This document shows, piece after piece, positions 18,911-27,573 of a stretch of DNA of 64,000 nucleotides (its first letter is position 1; each line of letters begins with the position of its first letter). The translations under genes and the position numbers were made by a program. Location of the stretch: positions 124,001-188,000 of the forward strand of contig JAHBTO010000004.1 of NCBI GenBank assembly GCA_019638525.1, written 5' to 3'. The DNA comes from Ferruginibacter sp. GTDB taxonomy: Bacteria > Bacteroidota > Bacteroidia > Chitinophagales > Chitinophagaceae. The notes beneath the pieces were generated by a model, which ran no database searches, was not told the origin of the DNA, and was given only the letters and a program-made list of their open reading frames with translations.

Positions 18911-21900
18911 ATGAGTTTTAAACGCATCAACAACATTACCGGGTGGATCATCTGCATTATTGCATGTGCTGTGTATATTATGACTATGGAAGCTACAGGC
19001 AGTCTTTGGGACTGTGGCGAGTTTGCATCAAGCGCATATAAACTGCAAATACCTCACCCACCGGGAGCGCCTTTATTTGTTTTAATAGGAAGATTGTTCA
19101 TGGTACCTTTTGATGCTGCTCATGCAGCTACGGGTATTAACCTTATGAGCGCATTAGCAAGCGGTTTCACTATCCTTTTCCTGTTTTGGAGCATAACACA
19201 TTTTGCACGTAAACTGGTTTTAAAAAATGGCGGCGAACTCAACAATGAAAAAATATTTGGCATCATTGCTGCCGGTGTTGTTGGTGCCCTTGCTTATACT
19301 TTTTCCGATTCGTTTTGGTATAGCGCTGTAGAAGGTGAAGTGTATGCCTTATCATCTTTTTTTACAGCAGTTGTTTTTTGGGCCATACTCAAATGGGAAC
19401 AAAATGTAGATGCCGAACAAAAAGAAGGCATAAAAGGCCATTTTACAAAAGCCGACCGTTGGATAATACTGATTTTTTACCTGATGGGATTATCAATTGG
19501 TGTACACCTGTTAAACCTGCTTACAATACCGGCCATTGTGGTTATCTATTATTTTAAGCGTTACGAAAAAATAACAAAATGGGGTACTTTTTGGGCCTTT
19601 GTAATTGGTTGTGGCATTACCGGGCTGGTACAAAAAGCCGTAATTGTTTGGACCATTAAAGGCGCCGGTAATTTTGACATCCTGTTTGTAAACGATTTTG
19701 GATTGCCTTTCTTTTCGGGCTTTGCATTTTTCTTCATACTTATTGCAGTGCTTGTTTATTTTGGCTTAAGGATAGCCAATAAACGTAACTGGAATTTTTT
19801 AAAACTTGGCCTGTGGAGTTTTGTGTTTATGTTGCTGGGATATTCAACCTACTTTACAACATTAGTACGGTCAAATGCCGACCCTGCAGTAGATATGTTT
19901 AATGTAGATAATCCGGTAAACTTAGTGGGTTATTTAAGCCGTGAACAATATGGCGATTGGCCAATATTATATGGCCAGGATTTTACAGCCCAACCCGAAG
20001 ACACAAAGATTACCGAAACCTACGTAAAGAGTAATGGCAAATATGAAAAAAACGGCAGAAAGGTAGAATATGTGTATGCTGCTGCCGATAAACATCTTTT
20101 CCCCCGTATGTGGGATCAAAGTAACGACCAGGGCCATGCCGATTATTATGCAAGCTGGATGGGAATTGGAAAAGACCAGCAAGGCAATTGGGAACGGGCT
20201 CCAACAATGGCCGAAAATATTCAATTTGCATTATCGTACCAGGTTGGCTGGATGTACCTGCGTTATTTTATGTGGAATTTTGCTGGTAAGCAAGATGATA
20301 TACAAGGTGTAAACATGGCTAACGTACGTGATGGTAACTGGAAAACGGGAATAAGTTTTTGGGATAATGCCCGCCTTGGTAACCAGGATACTTTACCCGA
20401 CAGTTTAAAACATAACAAAGCAAACAACAAACTATTTGCACTGCCATTACTGCTTGGCATTTTAGGTTTGGTTTATCAGGTGCTGAAAGATAGAAAAGAT
20501 TTCCTGGTTGTAGGTTTACTATTCTTTTTTACCGGGTTGGCCATTGTATTTTATTTAAACCAGGCGGGCAACCAGCCACGTGAAAGGGATTATGCTTATG
20601 TAGGTTCATTTTATGCATTTGCAATGTGGATAGGTATTGGTGTATTGTATGTAAAAGATTTGTTTTCAAGGTTTATAAAAAACAAAAACGTTTTAAATAT
20701 AGCCGCAGGTGGGCTTTGTTTACTGGCTGTACCGGTATTGATGGCAAGCCAGGAATGGGACGACCATGACCGCAGCAATAAAACACTGGCAAGAGATTTA
20801 GCTATTGATTATTTACAAAGCTGTGCACCTAATGCAGTATTGATAACTTTTGGCGATAACGATACTTACCCGCTTTGGTATGCACAGGAAGTACAGGGCA
20901 TACGCAGGGATATAAGGGTTATTAATTCAAGCCTGTTGGGTACCGACTGGTACATAAACCAACTGCGTTATAAAGTAAACCAAAGCGACCCTATAGATCC
21001 TATCTGGTCTGCATCTCAAATTGAAGGCGCTAACCGTGATATCATCTATTCGCCCGAAGGGCTTTATGGCAACAATCCTACTTTCCTGGCAAAATACAGG
21101 TCAAAAGCCGGTATTACTACCGACCCATCGCAGCCAATGGATTTATACACAATGATGAAAGATTATGCAGGCAGCGACGATCCAAACAAAATGGAAGTAG
21201 GACGTGATGGAGGCTCATTAAATATTTTTCCTTCCAGAAAAGTATCGGTACCTGTTGATATAAATACAGTAAGGCAAAACGGAACTGTTAATGCAAACGA
21301 CAGCGTGGTATCGCAGGTTGTTTTTGAAATCCCAAAAAATGTATTGTTTAAAAATGATGCAGCCATCTTAAATATCATTGCAGCCAATAAATGGAAACGT
21401 CCTATCTACTTTACATCGCAGGGAGGTGGCGATCTTGGCTTTCAAAAATATTTACGCCAGGATGGATTAACCTATCGGTTAGTGCCGGTAGTAAACAGTG
21501 ATGTTAACGACGACTGGGCTTATGATAAGATGATGAAAGAATTTAAAAGCGGTAATGCCGATAAGCCCGGTGTGTATTTTGATGAAGAAAACCGCAGGCA
21601 CCTGAATACTATCAGGCTTGCTTATGCAACTGCAGCGCTTGACCTGGCACAAAAGAACAGGAAAGATGAAGCCAAAAAAATGCTGGAAAAAGTTGATAAA
21701 ATGATGCTGGAAGAAAATTTCCCTTATGGAATGGTAAGCCGTTTTCAGCAACACAATTATATTTCGTTTATGTTGTTACAGGCATCTTATGCTGCAGAAG
21801 ATACCGTATTGGCTTCAAAAATTACAAAAAGCCTTAGAAAAGACCTTCAACAGCAGATAAGCTATTATGATGGCCTTGATGATGCAAAAAACAGTGTATT

Positions 21901-22075
21901 TAATTATGTAGATCAAAATGGGCGCAAAGGTGGAGACAGGAACTCGGCAGAAGAATTCCTGATGAGGATAATGGCCCTGGAGCAACAATATAAAAACCCC
22001 GGAGGTTTACCTACCGAAACACCCGGACAAATAAAAACACTACCCGTTACACCAAAAGATTCGCAAAAAAAATAA
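18911..22075 (+). CDS. DUF2723 membrane protein (TMEM260-like, putative O-mannosyltransferase)
   Basis: The 1054-residue protein has an N-terminal multi-spanning region (about 1-320 and 510-620) and a large soluble C-terminal part. The family signature near the N-terminus is SLWDCGEFASSAYKLQIPHP, followed by PPGAPLF; a second conserved block is QPRERDYAYVGSFYAF near residue 555. The last 150 residues look like helical TPR-like hairpins. DUF2723 relates to GT-C-type glycosyltransferases and eukaryotic TMEM260; an O-mannosylation role of exported proteins is possible but not shown here. It is monocistronic, with a terminator right after it. Confidence 0.88.
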   Translation: MSFKRINNITGWIICIIACAVYIMTMEATGSLWDCGEFASSAYKLQIPHPPGAPLFVLIGRLFMVPFDAAHAATGINLMSALASGFTILFLFWSITHFARKLVLKNGGELNNEKIFGIIAAGVVGALAYTFSDSFWYSAVEGEVYALSSFFTAVVFWAILKWEQNVDAEQKEGIKGHFTKADRWIILIFYLMGLSIGVHLLNLLTIPAIVVIYYFKRYEKITKWGTFWAFVIGCGITGLVQKAVIVWTIKGAGNFDILFVNDFGLPFFSGFAFFFILIAVLVYFGLRIANKRNWNFLKLGLWSFVFMLLGYSTYFTTLVRSNADPAVDMFNVDNPVNLVGYLSREQYGDWPILYGQDFTAQPEDTKITETYVKSNGKYEKNGRKVEYVYAAADKHLFPRMWDQSNDQGHADYYASWMGIGKDQQGNWERAPTMAENIQFALSYQVGWMYLRYFMWNFAGKQDDIQGVNMANVRDGNWKTGISFWDNARLGNQDTLPDSLKHNKANNKLFALPLLLGILGLVYQVLKDRKDFLVVGLLFFFTGLAIVFYLNQAGNQPRERDYAYVGSFYAFAMWIGIGVLYVKDLFSRFIKNKNVLNIAAGGLCLLAVPVLMASQEWDDHDRSNKTLARDLAIDYLQSCAPNAVLITFGDNDTYPLWYAQEVQGIRRDIRVINSSLLGTDWYINQLRYKVNQSDPIDPIWSASQIEGANRDIIYSPEGLYGNNPTFLAKYRSKAGITTDPSQPMDLYTMMKDYAGSDDPNKMEVGRDGGSLNIFPSRKVSVPVDINTVRQNGTVNANDSVVSQVVFEIPKNVLFKNDAAILNIIAANKWKRPIYFTSQGGGDLGFQKYLRQDGLTYRLVPVVNSDVNDDWAYDKMMKEFKSGNADKPGVYFDEENRRHLNTIRLAYATAALDLAQKNRKDEAKKMLEKVDKMMLEENFPYGMVSRFQQHNYISFMLLQASYAAEDTVLASKITKSLRKDLQQQISYYDGLDDAKNSVFNYVDQNGRKGGDRNSAEEFLMRIMALEQQYKNPGGLPTETPGQIKTLPVTPKDSQKK

Positions 22076-22090
22076 GTAACAAATTCAAAA

Positions 22091-22124
22091 AAATCTCCTG
22101 CAAAAAAACAGGAGATTTTTTTAT
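22091..22124 (+). terminator. Terminator after DUF2723 gene
   Basis: The stem AAATCTCCTG / CAGGAGATTT has a 7-base A-loop region and is followed by a T-run. Confidence 0.9.
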
Positions 22125-22174
22125 TTAACAACCGAACAAATCAGTTAGGCTAAATGTTTTGTACTTTAGGAAAT

Positions 22175-22292
22175 AATTGACAATGTATAATTGAGAGTTA
22201 TGAATTATGAATTTTGACTTTTGATTTTTGACTTTTGATTTCTTAAACCCTTATCAATTATACTTTATACATTTTACATTATACATTTTTAA
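22175..22292. repeat. Degenerate heptanucleotide tandem array upstream of the VWA gene
   Basis: The stretch parses into consecutive 7-base units. From 22175 to 22244: AATTGAC, AATGTAT, AATTGAG, AGTTATG, AATTATG, AATTTTG, ACTTTTG, ATTTTTG, ACTTTTG, ATTTCTT. After a 6-base break, from 22251 to 22292: TTATCAA, TTATACT, TTATACA, TTTTACA, TTATACA, TTTTTAA. The last unit abuts the ATG at 22293. It resembles the short tandemly repeated repetitive (STRR) heptamers known in some cyanobacteria. No promoter element is obvious in the array. Confidence 0.75.
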
Positions 22293-23390
22293 ATGAAAGG
22301 TTTCAACTTCAGTAAATATAATCCCAATCTGCAAGGCAAATCTCCATTTGAGACTTTGCTAAACCTTTTTTTACAGTTACTGACATATACCAATGGCGAT
22401 TTTAATGAAGCCATGCAATGGATGAATGAACTGGATAAAGAATATAAACTTACCAATGATGAATATGGTATTGGTGATTTTATTGAAGATTTAAAAAGCA
22501 AAGGATATATTGATGACAACAATGGTTTAGGCGAAATAAAAATCACTCCTAAAACCGAGCAAGGTATACGCAAAAAAAGCCTGGAAGAGATTTTTGGCAA
22601 ACTTAAAAAAACAAAACAAGGCAACCACCAAACTTATAAACCCGGCAAGGGCGATGAAATAAATCCTGAAACAAGGCCCTTTCAGTTTGGTGATACTATG
22701 GAACAGATTGATTTTACCAACAGCATCCGAAATGCACAGATAAATCATGGTATTGACAGTTTTTACATGCAGGAAGATGACTTAGAGATAAGGGAAACTG
22801 ATATAAAATCACAAACATCAACTGTGCTGATGATTGATATTTCTCACTCTATGATATTGTATGGCGAAGACAGGATAACACCAGCCAAAAAAGTTGCAAT
22901 GGCATTAAGTGAACTTATCAAAACAAAATATCCCAAAGACACTTTAGATATAGTTGTTTTCGGAAACGATGCATGGCCTATCGAAATTAAAGACCTACCC
23001 TATTTACAGGTGGGGCCTTATCATACCAACACCGTAGCAGGATTAGAACTGGCAATGGATATTTTAAGAAGGCGCCGTAATCCTAATAAACAAATATTTA
23101 TGATAACCGATGGAAAACCTACCTGTTTAAAAATTGGTAAACGTTATTATAAAAACAGTTGGGGTGTAGACAGGAAAATACTTAACAGGTGTATGAACCT
23201 GGCTACACAATGCAAAAAATTAAAAATACCCATCACCACTTTCATGATTGCATCTGACCCTTATTTGCAAAGGTTTGTACAGGAGTTTACCGAAACCAAT
23301 AATGGCAAGGCTTTCTTTGCATCGCTTGATAAACTGGGTGCCTTTATTTTTAGAGATTTTGAAAGTGGTAAACGCAAAACAGTTTATTAA
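22293..23390 (+). CDS. VWA domain protein, partner of the MoxR-like ATPase
   Basis: The 365-residue protein has an N-terminal helical/charged part (1-165) and a C-terminal von Willebrand A domain. The MIDAS motif DISHS (Asp182, Ser184, Ser186) is intact, and the later TDGKPT supplies the conserved acidic MIDAS residue. There is no signal peptide, so it is cytoplasmic. VWA proteins next to MoxR/Mg-chelatase-type ATPases act as substrate adaptors in metal insertion or complex remodelling. The ATPase at 23453 follows after 62 bp. The client is unknown. The upstream region is filled by a heptamer repeat array. Confidence 0.85.
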   Translation: MKGFNFSKYNPNLQGKSPFETLLNLFLQLLTYTNGDFNEAMQWMNELDKEYKLTNDEYGIGDFIEDLKSKGYIDDNNGLGEIKITPKTEQGIRKKSLEEIFGKLKKTKQGNHQTYKPGKGDEINPETRPFQFGDTMEQIDFTNSIRNAQINHGIDSFYMQEDDLEIRETDIKSQTSTVLMIDISHSMILYGEDRITPAKKVAMALSELIKTKYPKDTLDIVVFGNDAWPIEIKDLPYLQVGPYHTNTVAGLELAMDILRRRRNPNKQIFMITDGKPTCLKIGKRYYKNSWGVDRKILNRCMNLATQCKKLKIPITTFMIASDPYLQRFVQEFTETNNGKAFFASLDKLGAFIFRDFESGKRKTVY

Positions 23391-23452
23391 TAAACGAACA
23401 GAAAAAATTTATTTTTTGAATTTCGGCTTTTTTTGAATTTTAACTTTAAAAG

Positions 23453-24997
23453 ATGAGTAAACCAGGTATTAAAACATTAGCAGCATTAAAAAAAAGCGGC
23501 TATGTTTCAAAAAGCATCAGGCAGGAGATTAGGGATAATCTTATTAAAAAAATAAAGGCAAAGCAAAATCCTTTTCCCGGTATTATTGGTTACGAAGATT
23601 CGGTGATACCCGATACAGAAAGGGCATTATTATCAAAACATAATATTTTGTTTTTAGGCTTGCGTGGGCAGGCTAAAACAAGAATGGCCAGGCAGATGAT
23701 TGATTTGCTGGATGAATATATTCCCTACGTGGCAGGCAGTGAAATAAATGACGATCCGTTGCAACCTATTTCAAGGTATGCAATAAATCTTATTGCCAGC
23801 AAAGCTGATGATACACCCATTGAATGGCTGCACCGCAGCGAACGCTATGCCGAAAAACTGGCTACTCCCGATGTAAGTGTAGCCGACCTTATTGGCGATA
23901 TTGACCCTATAAAAGCTGCAAATTTAAAATTAAGTTTTGCTGATGAACAAGTGCTGCATTATGGCATCATTCCAAGAAGCAACAGGTGTATTTTTGTAAT
24001 TAACGAATTGCCCGACCTACAGGCAAGGATACAGGTTTCGCTTTTTAATATTTTAGAAGAAGGCGATTTGCAGATAAGGGGATTTAAATTAAGGTTGCCT
24101 TTAGATGTATTGTTTGTTTTTACTGCCAATCCCGAAGATTATACAAATAGAGGCAGTATTGTTACACCACTAAAAGACAGGATTGAAAGCCAGATTCTCA
24201 CCCATTATCCAAAAAATATAGATACAGCTTTGGAGATAACAACACAGGAAGCTGTTATTGAACCCGAACAACAACAAAGGGTTAAGATTAGCGACCTGGT
24301 AAAAAGACTGATTGAACAAGTTTCGTTTGAAGCAAGAGTCAGTGAACTGGTAGATAAAAAAAGTGGTGTTAGCGCCAGGCTCAGCATCAGCGCTTATGAA
24401 AATGCGGTAAGCGCTGCCGAACGAAGGGCCATAATCAATGATGAAAAAGATACACAAATTTGGTTAAGCGATTTGGTAGGCATTATTCCTTCAATAACCG
24501 GGAAGATTGAATTGGTTTATGAAGGCGAGCAGGAAGGGCCTTACCAGGTTGCGTTTAACTTGCTGGATCGTTCTATACGAACTTTGTTTGCACAATATTT
24601 TCCCAATCCGGATACTTTAAAAAAGAAAAGAAGCAAAGATACTTCCACAGACGACAATCCATATAAATCGATTATAAGATGGTTTGATGCCGGCAATACC
24701 TTAAATATTTTTTTTGAAACTAAAGACGATGACAAAATACAATTGCTTTATAAAGTGGATGGATTATATGCCCTTGTAAAAAAATATTTTAGAGCTACCA
24801 GTCCTCAGGGGCCTGCTGCCGAAAAAGAATATGCATTGCTGATGGAATTTGTTTTGCATGGCCTTGCAGCCTATTCGCTCATCAGTAAAAAATTACTGGA
24901 AGGTAAAATTGAATTTAAAGATTTGATGGGTAGTATGCTTAATATTGGTACGCAACATTTTAGTGAAGATGATTTTAATGAAGAAGACTTTAATTAA
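23453..24997 (+). CDS. MoxR / Mg-chelatase-like AAA+ ATPase
   Basis: The 514-residue protein has a P-loop GLRGQAKT at 69-76 (MoxR-style AKT), a Walker B-like CIFVINELPD with Asn where Asp is usual, and sensor/arginine-finger regions around FTANPEDYTNRG and TPLKDRIESQ. From memory, NELPDL is a shared feature of this subfamily rather than a defect. The C-terminal 150 residues are of unknown fold. It pairs with the VWA protein at 22293, and together they resemble chelatase or RavA-ViaA type modules. Client and metal are unknown. It is neither magnesium chelatase of chlorophyll synthesis nor a sigma-54 activator, as no accompanying genes support either. Confidence 0.82.
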   Translation: MSKPGIKTLAALKKSGYVSKSIRQEIRDNLIKKIKAKQNPFPGIIGYEDSVIPDTERALLSKHNILFLGLRGQAKTRMARQMIDLLDEYIPYVAGSEINDDPLQPISRYAINLIASKADDTPIEWLHRSERYAEKLATPDVSVADLIGDIDPIKAANLKLSFADEQVLHYGIIPRSNRCIFVINELPDLQARIQVSLFNILEEGDLQIRGFKLRLPLDVLFVFTANPEDYTNRGSIVTPLKDRIESQILTHYPKNIDTALEITTQEAVIEPEQQQRVKISDLVKRLIEQVSFEARVSELVDKKSGVSARLSISAYENAVSAAERRAIINDEKDTQIWLSDLVGIIPSITGKIELVYEGEQEGPYQVAFNLLDRSIRTLFAQYFPNPDTLKKKRSKDTSTDDNPYKSIIRWFDAGNTLNIFFETKDDDKIQLLYKVDGLYALVKKYFRATSPQGPAAEKEYALLMEFVLHGLAAYSLISKKLLEGKIEFKDLMGSMLNIGTQHFSEDDFNEEDFN

Positions 24998-25028
24998 AAT
25001 CAAGCACAATAAAACTTTATTGCGTGAT

Positions 25029-25069
25029 AAAAAAAAATTGCACTTAGTATATACCGGTGCAATTTTTTC
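25029..25069. terminator. Bidirectional terminator between ATPase and serine hydrolase genes
   Basis: The stem AAAAAATTGCAC / GTGCAATTTTTT encloses a 15-17 base loop. Symmetric A and T runs allow use by both convergent transcripts. Confidence 0.85.
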
Positions 25070-25112
25070 GTGTTACATAAAACTTCCAAAACTATGCTAC
25101 ACACAAAATTTA

Positions 25113-26249
25113 TTAAAACTGATCAATATCCTGCCATGGTGTGCTGGTATCATTTATAAATGGCCAAATCAATCCGTCGAGTGCATCTGTAAAGCCCGAA
25201 GAGTTATTTCTTGAATTACATAAAACCACCCAACAAAACCCTGAGTTAGACCTGATAATTTCTGTAGCCGTACCCGGTAAGCTTCCTGTATGCCACCAAT
25301 GATTGGCGCTGTTAACTCCCCAACCGCAAGCATAATTAGATGACGGAACAGATTTTGTAATCATTGTTGTAATAGTAGATGGTTGCAAAATATCTGCTTT
25401 GCCCGGGAAACCATCAACCTTTACCATAAACCTGGCAAGATCAGTTGCACTTGCCAGCCAACCTCCATGTGAATCCATTCGGGTAATGTTATATAAATAA
25501 GGATTATTGCCATTTTGACCAGTATAAATTACTTCATTGGGTTTTCTGTCGGCAAGCGTATTGCCCGACATTACCATTTTACTAATTCCACAAGGTGTTA
25601 GCACCTCGTCTTTAATAAACTGTTCGTAACTTTTACCCGAAAGTTTTTCAATAACCCTGCCTAATATACAGTACCCAAAATTAGAATAGTTGTAAATTCC
25701 CCTTGTTGTAACCGCATTATAATTATCCAAAGTCCAGCTAATTAACTGGCTGTGATTCATGGCAGGTTGTTGAAACATGGGATCGCTGCCATTATTGGGC
25801 CATGCATTTGTTGTGTGATGCAGCAGGTGCCGTATTGTAACATCACTTACATCGCCAAGGTGTGATGAAGGAAAATCGCTTCCTAAAATACTTCCCGGGC
25901 CAAAAACTTTTGAATCTAAAGTAAGCTTGCCAGCTTCCAAAAGCTTCATTATACCAACACTTGTTATTGGTTTAGATACACTGGCAATCCTGAATAAATT
26001 ATCATTTGTTATTGCAGTATTATCTGTAGTACTCATTTTTCCATAAGATTTTACATACACCAGCTTATCATCTTTTGTAATGGCAAGAGAAACACCGGGA
26101 ATAGCATAGGTATTCATAAATGCCAGTACGGTGTTATCTATTGCCGTAATATCATTTTGCCCACCAGGCATTGGGTTTTCATCAGAACTTTTTTTACAAC
26201 CGGCAATCAATAAAACAGCCATTGTAAATAATAACATAGATGTTTTCAT
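25113..26249 (-). CDS. Class C beta-lactamase-fold serine hydrolase lipoprotein
   Basis: The 378-residue protein begins with a lipoprotein signal (LLIAGC, Cys18). The SxxK motif is SVSK at 90-93 (RIASVSKPITSVG), the Tyr motif is YSN in YNYSNFGY, and a KTG-like HTG appears in WWHTGSLPG. This is the AmpC/EstB/DD-peptidase fold. Members may be DD-carboxypeptidases, esterases or D-amino-acid peptidases; nothing here shows beta-lactam hydrolysis. It is probably anchored to the inner or outer membrane and facing the periplasm. It is a monocistronic leftward gene with no regulator adjacent. Confidence 0.87.
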   Translation of the reverse strand: MKTSMLLFTMAVLLIAGCKKSSDENPMPGGQNDITAIDNTVLAFMNTYAIPGVSLAITKDDKLVYVKSYGKMSTTDNTAITNDNLFRIASVSKPITSVGIMKLLEAGKLTLDSKVFGPGSILGSDFPSSHLGDVSDVTIRHLLHHTTNAWPNNGSDPMFQQPAMNHSQLISWTLDNYNAVTTRGIYNYSNFGYCILGRVIEKLSGKSYEQFIKDEVLTPCGISKMVMSGNTLADRKPNEVIYTGQNGNNPYLYNITRMDSHGGWLASATDLARFMVKVDGFPGKADILQPSTITTMITKSVPSSNYACGWGVNSANHWWHTGSLPGTATEIIRSNSGFCWVVLCNSRNNSSGFTDALDGLIWPFINDTSTPWQDIDQF

Positions 26250-26506
26250 AATTGTTTTTTTAATAGTTGATGATATTGTTTACCAATCCAGGTTAAACTT
26301 CTTTTAATGCATATCAAAATAATAGTAACTGGATAAGGTAAAAAATAATCCAAATGGATAATAATTGTTAAAAAAAAATAACCGGTTATCCAGTTTTAAA
26401 CTGCCTTAATGAATCTTTATCACCAGGTAAATTGCTTGCAAAAAAGAAATGTACAGATTGTGCTTAATGGCAAAGCATTTATGAAATATGTAGGATTAAA
26501 ATTTTA

Positions 26507-27535
26507 TTATACTATATTAACTTCCCTTTCAAGCAGCACATCAAATTTTCTTTTCACCGATTGCAGGATTTCTTCACTTAAATTATATATTTCTTCGCCT
26601 GTTGCTTTTCCGTAATTAACCAATACCAATGCCTGTTTTTCATGGCAGCCTGCATCAGCTTTGCGGTAACCTTTCCAGCCACATTGCTCAATCAGCCAGC
26701 CTGCAGCAAGTTTTACATTGCCGTTTGGTAAATCGTATCCAACAATTGAAGGATACTTTTCTTTTAAATTTTCGAATTTTGAATTTTCAATTTCAGGGTT
26801 TTTAAAAAAACTACCGGCATTGCCAATCTCTTTAGGGTTGGGCAGTTTACTACTGCGAATATTGATAACAGCCTGCGATACAGCCTGCAAACTCAAATCT
26901 GTAATAGTCATCTTTTCCAGTTCCTGTTTAATGGCGCCATAAGAAATATTAAAATTAGGGACCTTATTAAGCCGGTAAGTAACATTGGTTATTACAAATT
27001 CATCTTTATACTTTCTTTTAAAAACACTTTCACGGTAACCAAATTCGCAATCGTTCAAACTGAAGTGTATAATTTTTTTGTGTTTGATATGAAATGCTTC
27101 CAAAGAATAAAACACATCCTTAATTTCTACGCCGTAAGCGCCAATATTCTGCATAGGCGATGCTCCTACATTGCCCGGTATCAACGACAGGTTTTCCACA
27201 CCTGCCCATCCTTTATTTATACAATGTAAAACAAACCGATGCCACACTTCACCGGCGCCTACTTGTACATACACATGTTGCTCGTTTTCTTTTACTTCAT
27301 GTATGCCTGGCAGATTGTTTTTTAAAACAAGACCGTTAAAATCATTTGTTAAAAGAATATTACTGCCACCGCCAAGTATCAATATTTTTTGCTGATGGCT
27401 GCTGTTTTGGCTTTCGCTGTATTCTAATAATTCAGCAAGCTCATCTGTTGTTTCAAATCCGGCAAACAATTTGGCTTTAGCTTCTATACCAAATGTGTTG
27501 TATTGTTTAAGCGATATGTTGTGTTGTACTTTCAT
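26507..27535 (-). CDS. murB: UDP-N-acetylenolpyruvoylglucosamine reductase MurB
   Basis: The 342-residue flavoenzyme reduces UDP-GlcNAc-enolpyruvate to UDP-MurNAc in peptidoglycan synthesis. Recognisable parts are NTFGIEAKAK near residue 13, the FAD-binding ILGGGSNILLT near 52, GNVGASPMQNIGAYG and the active-site region NAGSFFKNP near 240. Length fits type I MurB. Just after SFFKNP, the segment EIENSKFENLK is encoded by short heptamer-like repeats (26767-26795). It is separated from priA by 38 bp. Confidence 0.95.
   Translation of the reverse strand: MKVQHNISLKQYNTFGIEAKAKLFAGFETTDELAELLEYSESQNSSHQQKILILGGGSNILLTNDFNGLVLKNNLPGIHEVKENEQHVYVQVGAGEVWHRFVLHCINKGWAGVENLSLIPGNVGASPMQNIGAYGVEIKDVFYSLEAFHIKHKKIIHFSLNDCEFGYRESVFKRKYKDEFVITNVTYRLNKVPNFNISYGAIKQELEKMTITDLSLQAVSQAVINIRSSKLPNPKEIGNAGSFFKNPEIENSKFENLKEKYPSIVGYDLPNGNVKLAAGWLIEQCGWKGYRKADAGCHEKQALVLVNYGKATGEEIYNLSEEILQSVKRKFDVLLEREVNIV
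26767..26795. repeat. Heptamer-like run inside murB
   Basis: On the + strand the units AATTTTC, (G), AATTTTG, AATTTTC, AATTTC are arranged almost end to end. The murB frame is kept, encoding part of ENSKFENLK. It resembles the array at 22175-22292. Confidence 0.5.
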
Positions 27536-27573
27536 GTTAAAAATTCTTAGCAGGGAAAAGGCATTTCAAATTT

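Noticed and set aside
23453..24997. Reading the MoxR-like gene as magnesium chelatase or a sigma-54 activator
   Set aside because: No chlorophyll or cobalamin genes nearby, no GAFTGA loop and no HTH.
25113..26249. Calling the serine hydrolase a resistance beta-lactamase
   Set aside because: The fold is shared with DD-peptidases and esterases, it is a lipoprotein, and no AmpR-type regulator is present.
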